This document shows positions 57,775 to 64,000 of a stretch of DNA of 64,000 nt, one piece after another. Where the stretch lies: NCBI GenBank assembly GCA_963823675.1, contig CAWGMT010000012.1, positions 124,001 through 188,000 of the forward strand, written 5' to 3'. The DNA comes from CAWGMT01 sp963823675. GTDB taxonomy: Bacteria; Planctomycetota; Planctomycetia; Isosphaerales; Isosphaeraceae. The notes under the pieces are model-generated. The model saw only the letters and a list, made by a program, of their open reading frames with translations, did no database searches and was not told the DNA's origin. How positions within the stretch are numbered: position 1 is the stretch's first letter; every line of letters begins with the position of its first letter. The position numbers were made by a program, and so were the translations under genes.

Positions 57775-60700
57775 TCAATCGCCCGCCAGCACGAACGCGG
57801 CCCAGAAGTGGGGCGATGAGTACGGACGGTCGTTGTCCGAGCCGTGCGGGTCTGCCGCGGTGATCTCGGCTCCCTTGCGCCGCGCGGCTCCCTTGCCACG
57901 CTCGATGCCGCCCGATAGCGCAGCAGTCGCCGCCAGCACCTGTGCCCGGCTCAACCCGCGCAGCCACGCCTTCGCCTCCTGGAGGGCCTCAGCCTTCGCC
58001 AGTGGTGCACTGAGCCCGGGGCGTCGACCCAGCAGGTTGGCGTAGAAGCGCTGCATCAACAGCGCCGTTGCCGTGTCGTCAACCTTCCACAACGACAGGC
58101 ACACGCTCCGCGCGCCGACATCAAGAGCGCCTGGGTGAAACCCACAAAACCCTCCCCGCCGGCAGCGCGGCCGAGAGCTGTCTCGCAGGCCGACAGGGTG
58201 ACGAGATCCGCATTCATTTCCCACCCGTGCTGGATTTCGCGCACAGTGAGTTGACCGTCGAAAACCGGCTTGTTGCTTAACGCCTGCTCGAGCGGGTCGG
58301 GCAGGCCGGTCTGAGTCAGGATCACCGCCGAGCGGGCCGGGACGTCTTCGTCAATCACTCCGTGTGTCGCGAGGTGGATGAAGCCATACTGCCGGAGCTC
58401 GCCCGAGGCGGCCAGGCGGTCCAATTCGGGCTCGCTGGCGTCGGTCTCGAGCAACGTGCGCGTCCATCGATCGGCCGATTGGAACAGCCGGGTGAGCGCC
58501 TCGACCTCGTAACGCGTACCTGGCAACGGAACGAATTCTTCGATGCCCGACCGGGCTGCGAGCAGGACCTGTTTCAGCCTGCGCGAATCGGCGACCGCTT
58601 CCCGCGCCGGCCGGGGGTCGAGCACCACGCCGAGCTTCCCGGGGGCCAGGTCGCGCCGGACGACCTGGCCGTCACGCCAAATCTCGACCGGAACCGGCTG
58701 GCCCGGTTCGGGGACAGCCTTCAGGTCCTCCCGCTTCTTGAGGGCCTGTCCGTTGTACGTGAGCAAGACGTCGCCCGACTTCAGGCCGCGGGTTGCGGCG
58801 TTGGAGCCGGGTAGCACCACCTGGATCAGCAGACCTTGATCCGGCAGCGGTTTGGATTCGTTCGTTCGTTCGGGCTTCTCGAAGACCGGGTCACCGAGGG
58901 CCAGCAGACCAGCATTGGGGAGAGGTCGGGGTTGCTCGCGCAGGTACTTCCAGACGGTCGCCGAGGGGGCATAAGTCACCATCCGTCCATCGTCCGGCGC
59001 GAGGAGGGCCTCGATGGGGACGCCTGCCAGGGCCGGGGAAGGCAGGACAATGAGCCGTCGAACCGGCGGCAGGCCTGGGGAATTGGCAGCCATGGCGTTG
59101 GCCAGGGGATCGAGGCGCTGGGTGCGGAGTCGATCGAGAAGGGACCGCAGATCCACCCGGCCGGATACGGGCCGATTCCGTAGCTCCGTCCGGACTCGGC
59201 CCGCAAGCGCGCTGTCGTCATTGGTCCAGGTCCCGTCGCGACCAGTGCCGGCGATCGCAACCCAAACCGGGATGCCCCGGGAGCGGATCACCACCGCCCA
59301 GTGCTCGCCATCCGGATCGGCCGCGTTCGGTCCCACGGGTGGAATATCGACCCACGCGACCAGAACGGCGTCAACCGGCAGCGCGGCCTGGATTTCATCC
59401 AGCTTGGCGGTCTGCCCTGCGAGCGGGCCGTAAGCCTGGACGAGCCTTGTCTGAAATTCGCCCAGGGCGATGCTGGCCAGCTCGCGCCGACGCTTGAGGT
59501 CGTCGAATCGCTGGGCGCGCTCCGCCTGGTCGAGTCCCTTGGGCGTGGTTTCCACCAGGCGGTCGAGTCGCTCGAGCGCGGCGACCAGTTCGCCCAGTCG
59601 GGCGCGATCGCCCGGTGCGATTCGCCGGTCCTGGCGTGCGGCCAGTTCATCGAGCAGGCCGCGGCCCAGGTCTTGCTCCAGGGTTTGCCAGGCCTCGGCC
59701 GGCTGACCGAGCCGCGCCAGCACGGCGGCCAGGGTCGGGCGTGCCGACTCTCTGTTCCCCGCGCGTTCGAGCCCGGCGAAGGCGGACTGGAGGCGTGCCG
59801 CGTCCTGGCTCTTCACCGCGGCCAGCCATCGGTCTTTCGCCTCGCGGTACTTCCCCTGGGCATCGAGGTTGGACCCCAGATTGATGTAGCTTTGAGCCGT
59901 GTGGGGGTGATCTTCGGTGAGCAGGCGGCGGCTGATCTCCAGCCCCTTTTCATGAAATTGCTGGGCCTCGGCGTACTTCCCCTGGACGTCCAGGTTTAAC
60001 GCCAGGCGATTGTAGCATTGAACGGTTGCAGGGTTCTCGTCGGTCAGCAGCCGGCGGAAGCTCGCAAGCGCCTTCTCGAACAGAGGTTGGGCCTCGGCGT
60101 ACTTCCGCTGGTCTTTGAGGTTCTGCGCCACGTTGTTGTAGCCCAATGCGGTGCTGGGGTGGTCCTCGCCGAGCAGGCGGCGGCGGATCTCCAATGCCTT
60201 CCGCACCAAGGGCTCAACCTGGGCATACTTGCGCTGATAACTGAGGTTGACCGCCAGGCCGTTGTAGGATCTGGCCGTGTGCGGGTGGTCGTCGGTGAGC
60301 AGCCGGCGGTGGATCTCCAGCGCCTTTTCGTGCAGCGGCTGGGCCACAACGTATTTCCCCTGGGCGTCGAGGTTCGACGCCAGGAGGCCGTAGGTGATCG
60401 CGGTGTCGAGATTGTCTTCGCCCAGTACCCGGCGGCTGATCTCCAGCGCTTTCTCCAGAAGGGGCTGAGCCTGGGCAAATTTGCCCTGGACATAGAGTTT
60501 GAATGCCAGGTTGTGGTAGCTGTTGCCGGTGAGGGGGTGATCGTCGCCGAGCTTGCGGCGTCTAATCTCCAGCCCTTTTTCGGCCAGCCGCTGGGCCTGG
60601 GCGTTTCTCCCTTGCGAAGCGAGGTTGGTCGCCAGGTTATCGTAGTTGGTAGCGATGTCGGGGTGGTCGTCGCCGAGCAGGCGACGGTTGATGCCCAACG

Positions 60701-61379
60701 CCTTCTCATAAAGGGGCTGGGCCGCAGCGTACTTCCCCTGAGCATCGAGAATGAACGCCAGGTTGTTGTAACCGTTGGCGGTGTCGGGATGGTCGTCGCC
60801 GAGAATGCGACGGGTGATCTCCAGCGCCTTCTCGTACAGGGGCTGGGCTGTGGCGTACTTCCCCTGTGAGTCGAGATTGCTTGCGAGGTTACCGTAGCTC
60901 TGGGCAGTTCGAGGATCGTCGTCAGTGAGCAGACGGCGTCGGATGGCCAGCACCTTCTCCAAAAGCGGCTGCGCTGCTCCAAACTTCCCCTGGGATTCGA
61001 GGGCTTGCGCTTGCTTGGTCATCGGGTCGGCCGACTGGAAAGCGGCTCGATCCTCTTTCGGCATCCGGGCCACGCGGCGCAATGCTTTGAGCAGCCACTC
61101 CGCATTCACCGACCTGAAGTGCCCCGGCCCCAGGACGTTCGACCGCAATCTCAGGAGCTCCTCCGCCCGCCCAATTGCCTCATCCCAACGATCGGCCTCC
61201 AGGGCCGCTGCGATGGCCTTGTCCAGCTCTTGCTCCCGCTTGGCGTCGTCACCTGTCAGCTTACCCAAGCCTTGAGCGGTTGGTTGGCTGGCCGGTGGTG
61301 TGGCGATTTGACCTTGGACTTCTGAGGAAATCAGGAGCACCAGCATTCCGACCGACTGCGCTGCGAGACTGTTGAACAT
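57775..61379 (-). CDS. Exported TPR-CHAT caspase-like protein with inserted PDZ domain
   Basis: Start ATG 61379, signal peptide (VGMLVLLISSEVQG-QIA), about 1200 residues. Nine full 42-residue kinesin-light-chain-type TPRs (about 124-500) share NLASNLDSQGKYATAQPLYE and LGDDHPDTA patterns. The CHAT protease domain runs from about 668: LIVLPSPALAGVPIEAL, HLATHGVIDE with His1006, and VTLSACETALG with Cys1065. Between LLALGDPVFE and FVPLPGTRYEVEAL sits a PDZ-like insert (about 845-920; LPGSNAATRGLKSGDVLLTY, NGQALKKREDL). A frame change near 58115 (a lost or gained base) leads to the true end: SVCLSLWKVDDTATALLM, ...RPYSSPHFWAAFVLAGD at 57775. Divergent from the RNase HII-like gene. Target unknown; TPR-CHAT proteins elsewhere cut protein partners. 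Confidence 0.85.
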
Positions 61380-61514
61380 CCCCGGTATCCGACGTGTGAA
61401 GGACGAAAAGGTTGGAAAAGCCAATCGGTGCCATGACTCCTTGTCAGGTTAGTCCGGCGCGTTTCCAATGGTGAGTTTACTGCGTGGAGTGCGAGCAACG
61501 GAAGGGGGCAAGAG

Positions 61515-62504
61515 TTGCGCTGGGTGGGGATCGACGAAGCCGGCTACGGGCCCAATCTTGGGCCGCTCGTATTGACCGCGGTGGTGGCGGAATCGACGGG
61601 CGCGAGTCCACCTGGCGTGCGTTTCGAGCCCCGGACGCTCGACTTCTGGGGCGACCTGGCCACAACGGTCGATCGCGCCGGCGGCGATCCCGAACGGCTC
61701 TGGGTCAACGACTCCAAGGCGATTTTCCGAGCAGGCAAGGGACGCGATCGCCTCGAGCACGCCTGCTGGGCGGCCCTTCAAGCCGCGGGGCACCCTCCGC
61801 CCGGCTCGATCGTAGAACTGCTCGCCGCCCTGGGTGCCGGCACGCCGGAGCAAGCCGAGCTATCGCCCTGGCTCGAAGAAGGTCAGCACGTCCCCTCGTT
61901 TCCGTCGCTGATTCCGGCGCGAGTCGAGGATCTCTCGGCGCGACGGTGCTTGACCCCGCATGCGGCGCAATGGCGCATCAAGGCGGTTCGATCGGTGGTC
62001 GTGGGGCCTGGGCGTTTCAACAAGGAACTGGCGCATCGTGAACTGAAGTCACACGTCCATTTCGCGGCTTTCTCCGAACTGTTGCTCTGGCTCTGGGATC
62101 TGGCCGCGGACGGGACCGCGACCTCTGTGACAAGCGACAAGCATGGGGGGAAGCACTATTACTTGCCGGGTCTTTGCCGCGCCATTCCCGACGCCTGGAT
62201 TGACCGCGGCGAGGAAGGCGCGGAGCTGAGCCGTTACCTGATCCGCGATCGCGCACGCACCCTGGAGCTTGGCCTGATGCCGCGAGCCGATCGAACCGAC
62301 GGACTGGTCGCCGTTGCGTCGATCGTCAGCAAGACGGTGCGCGAACTCTGGATGGACGTCTTCAACGCTTACTGGCTGGCACGCCTTCCCGGTCTGCGTC
62401 CCTCGGCCGGATATCCCGTGGATGCTGGCCGGTTTCGCCGCGAGATCGAAGCGGCGGCGCGGGCTGAGGACTGCGATCCGGCCATTTGGTGGCGAAACAA
62501 GTAA
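61515..62504 (+). CDS. Ribonuclease HII-like protein, long and divergent
   Basis: A 329-residue protein starting at TTG 61515 (AAGGGGG nine bases upstream). RNase HII landmarks are present: VGIDEAGYGPNLGPLVLTAV (catalytic Asp-Glu), WVNDSKAIF (as in Leu-Asn-Asp-Ser-Lys), TSDKHGGKHYY (a third acidic site) and TDGLVAVASIVSKTVRELWM (as in Ala-Ala-Ala-Ser-Ile-x-Ala-Lys). It is about 120 residues longer than normal RNase HII owing to an insert between about 60 and 165, and the usual Gly-Arg-Gly after Asp-Glu-Ala is Gly-Tyr-Gly. Likely removes ribonucleotides or primers from DNA, but specificity may differ. Intact. Divergent from the CHAT gene by 135 bases. Confidence 0.7.
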   Translation: MRWVGIDEAGYGPNLGPLVLTAVVAESTGASPPGVRFEPRTLDFWGDLATTVDRAGGDPERLWVNDSKAIFRAGKGRDRLEHACWAALQAAGHPPPGSIVELLAALGAGTPEQAELSPWLEEGQHVPSFPSLIPARVEDLSARRCLTPHAAQWRIKAVRSVVVGPGRFNKELAHRELKSHVHFAAFSELLLWLWDLAADGTATSVTSDKHGGKHYYLPGLCRAIPDAWIDRGEEGAELSRYLIRDRARTLELGLMPRADRTDGLVAVASIVSKTVRELWMDVFNAYWLARLPGLRPSAGYPVDAGRFRREIEAAARAEDCDPAIWWRNK

Positions 62505-62625
62505 TCAGATCGCAGGCCGGCGCGCACCAACACGGACTCCGCCACTCGGGTCGCGGAACACGGCGAAATCGCTGATCATAACATGCTCTCGCTGAATGCG
62601 TTACGTGAGGATGGCGGGGGCGCGC

Positions 62626-62844
62626 TCAGCGTTCGCGGTAGACGATTCGACCCTTTGAGAGGTCGTAGGGCGTGATCTCGACGGTCACCCGGTCGCCAGG
62701 CACGATCCGGATGAAGTTTTTGCGCATCTTACCGGCGATATGCGCCAGAATGCGATGACCGTTTTCCAACTCAACGGTGAACTGAGTATTGGGAAGCGCT
62801 TCGACAATGCGCCCCTCGGTGCGAATCGGTTCCTCTTTGGCCAC
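62626..62844 (-). CDS. infA: Translation initiation factor IF-1
   Basis: A 72-residue S1/OB-fold factor that occupies the ribosomal A site during initiation. The sequence is standard: KEEPIRTEGRIVEALPNTQF, VELENGHRILAHIAGKMRKN, FIRIVPGDRVTVEITPYDLS, KGRIVYR. The start is GTG 62844, with AGGAGA six bases upstream; the longer open frame to 63180 is only read-through. The neighbours are unrelated (no ribosomal-protein operon), as is usual in planctomycetes. Confidence 0.97.
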   Translation of the reverse strand: MAKEEPIRTEGRIVEALPNTQFTVELENGHRILAHIAGKMRKNFIRIVPGDRVTVEITPYDLSKGRIVYRER

Positions 62845-63193
62845 GCGGTTCTCCTGAATCGACCAGCGCCGGCCACATTCTGGTCTGGTGAGATTCTGTC
62901 GAGATATTCTCCTGATGGCCTCGCCGCACGTCGCTTCCACCTGGCCGGTTGGCGACCGCCGTCCCGGCAAGTCATGGAAGGCCGGCCCGAAGTACGGGAG
63001 ACCTCTTTGATCAAGGCGCATCCACAATAATCCATCCGCGAAGAGTTGAACAGCCGTTCTGTGCAAACATTTGCCAGACGCTAAATCGGCTTGCTTGATC
63101 CTGGGCGGGCGAGGCTCCGTAAAAGCCGCCCTGGAGAATGGCTCGCCAAGAGGCTCGCCCGCCCTCCCGAAATTGTGCAAGGCGGTTTAGAGG
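62845..63193. other. Intergenic region between infA and the receiver-like gene
   Basis: About 350 bases. The infA reading frame extends upstream through it without a stop, but the upstream part has no family resemblance. No repeat, hairpin with T-run or clear promoter was recognised. Confidence 0.4.
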
Positions 63194-63811
63194 TCAAAGC
63201 GGTTTTTTTCTCTTGAGCCGCGCAAGCCTGGCGATCCAAAGCAGCCAGCGCCGCCATCCGCGGGCGGGGGCGCCCGGACGGGGCGCGGCCGCGATTTCGT
63301 CGTCTTCGTCTTCCTCTTCGTCTGGGTGCTCGAGAATCGAGGCGAGGTCATGGCCGAATGGGCGAAACTCGGCCGTATAGCCGCTGTCGTGCATCTGCAA
63401 GACCATGAGAAGTCCGGCGACGAAATTGTGCGTGTGCACAAAAAAACGAGTCTGCTTCAGGTGTGGCCGGGGCTGCTTGCAGAGCCAGCGGATGACTTCC
63501 ATGCCGGAATCCTCCCGGGTTGAGTCAACCAGGGTCTGGCCCTCCAGATCGTGATCGAGGTGAATCTCCTCCCAGGTTTCGATCAACCGCGGGAGGCACT
63601 CGGCCACCGACTTGACCCACACGGCCGTGGGAACCTGGCGAAGGAACCGCTCGGCACGTCGCGGATCGTCGTCGAGAAACAATACCCTGGGCGCGCTAGG
63701 CGACCCGGCCTCCTCGGGCGAGCGCGCTGTGCACTCATCGTCGAGCGGCGGAGGAAGCAACCGCTCCGCCTCGGCGGCGTCGCCATCTTGACACTGCGGG
63801 TGAACACTCAT
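63194..63811 (-). CDS. cREC-type receiver-fold protein
   Basis: A 205-residue protein. The core (about 40-150) has a receiver-like fold: RVLFLDDDPRRAERFLRQVP (acidic triad), WVKSVAECLPRLIETWEEIH, LDHDLEG (Asp/His pair), MEVIRWLCKQPRPHLKQTRFF, VHTHN. The Leu-Asp-His-Asp-Leu and Val-His-x-His-Asn motifs mark the cyclic-phosphate processing receiver (cREC) group rather than response regulators, and such proteins are proposed to act on RNA or nucleotide ends. A basic and acidic tail (PDEEEDEDDE, then ARGWRRWLLWIARLARLKRK) follows. ATG 63811 is preferred over TTG 63826; no strong Shine-Dalgarno. Role inferred. Confidence 0.65.
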   Translation of the reverse strand: MSVHPQCQDGDAAEAERLLPPPLDDECTARSPEEAGSPSAPRVLFLDDDPRRAERFLRQVPTAVWVKSVAECLPRLIETWEEIHLDHDLEGQTLVDSTREDSGMEVIRWLCKQPRPHLKQTRFFVHTHNFVAGLLMVLQMHDSGYTAEFRPFGHDLASILEHPDEEEDEDDEIAAAPRPGAPARGWRRWLLWIARLARLKRKKPL

Positions 63812-63868
63812 GCGATGTAGAGCCAAGGTCAGCCGGCTGGCACGCTGGGGTTCGGCCGGCAGCCGAAG

Positions 63869-64000
63869 TCAGACTTGGGTCTCGCCAGCACGAGACTGGC
63901 CGCGGGTTTTGAACTCGGGCAGTGGATAGTCCCAGATCGGCAAGCCTGCTGCCGCGATCTCTTGAAGGCGAAGGTAACCGCGGGTCACCCTCGATTCCTC
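63869..64000 (-). CDS. C-terminal end of an unidentified protein
   Basis: An open minus-strand frame enters from the right edge and ends at TGA 63871-63869, giving 43 residues with RGYLRLQEIAAAGLPIWDYP and LPEFKTRGQSRAGETQV. Coding is suggested by codon use. The product is not recognisable from this part. Confidence 0.45.
   Translation of the reverse strand, partial: EESRVTRGYLRLQEIAAAGLPIWDYPLPEFKTRGQSRAGETQV

Noticed and set aside
57638..58045. Short plus-strand frame after parA starting MSTLQSVRQMMVGEG
   Set aside because: The first 45 codons look plausible, but there is no clear ribosome site, and most of the frame is antisense to the restored 3' end of the CHAT gene.
62626..63180. IF-1 with a 112-residue N-terminal extension
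   Set aside because: The GTG at 62844 has a good Shine-Dalgarno and gives the standard 72-residue protein; the extension has no family resemblance.

Overview
The window looks like a chromosomal segment of a planctomycete, probably of the Isosphaeraceae/Singulisphaera type. The support is high GC, prepilin-like DUF1559 next to a small lipoprotein, DUF1592/DUF1552 and DUF1553/DUF1501 (Planctomycete cytochrome C) pairs, a DUF1080 hydrolase, a degenerate Isosphaera-type ECF sigma gene, an OmpL-like porin, a fused membrane spermidine synthase, and Shine-Dalgarno sites that often decide the start. No rRNA, tRNA, CRISPR array, prophage or complete insertion sequence was seen.

Layout. 1-2.6 kb: a lipoprotein start, a STAS protein and a sigma-54 activator, all on minus, with a sigma-54 promoter and paired palindromes that fit a complete regulatory cassette. 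3.1-11 kb: porin, a strong sigma-70-like promoter with a tiny ORF, lipoprotein, DUF1559, then DUF1592 and DUF1552, most of them broken by many apparent frameshifts. 11.2-15 kb: a DUF2325 protein, a glycerophosphodiester phosphodiesterase and an unknown exported protein. 15-22.1 kb: lysR-gltB-gltD (ammonia assimilation). 22.2-25.9 kb: a PPC decarboxylase, an Mrr-like nuclease, ispD and an SGNH esterase. 26.3-26.9 kb: a VapBC-like pair. 27-35.5 kb: a PHP-type exported hydrolase, a NIPSNAP/beta-lactamase-fold/ThuA fusion, DUF1501/DUF1553, and a decayed ECF sigma factor. 35.5-46.3 kb: a possible toxin-immunity pair, a membrane spermidine synthase, DUF1080, an amino-acid permease, RluD, a TPR protein and an amidohydrolase. 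47.1-54 kb: a four-gene minus cluster (two related surface proteins, a cysteine-less redoxin, DUF1501) divergent from a LolA-like protein across a dyad-rich intergenic region. 54-64 kb: sulfite reductase, cytidine deaminase, ParA, an exported TPR-CHAT-PDZ protein, an RNase HII-like protein, IF-1, a receiver-like protein and the tail of one more gene.

Several dozen apparent frameshifts occur. Nearly all shift the frame as a single-base insertion would, on either strand, while other long genes (gltB, gltD, cysI, the sigma-54 activator) are intact. I treat the affected genes as probably intact in the organism and list them as single loci. Points of most interest are the sigma-54/UAS cassette (0.46-0.62 kb), the exported TPR-CHAT protein with an inserted PDZ domain (57.8-61.4 kb), the toxin-like cassette (35.5-36.7 kb), the double cysteine loss in the redoxin, and the clustered one-directional frameshifts. 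Function calls come from reading motifs by eye; no database search was possible.
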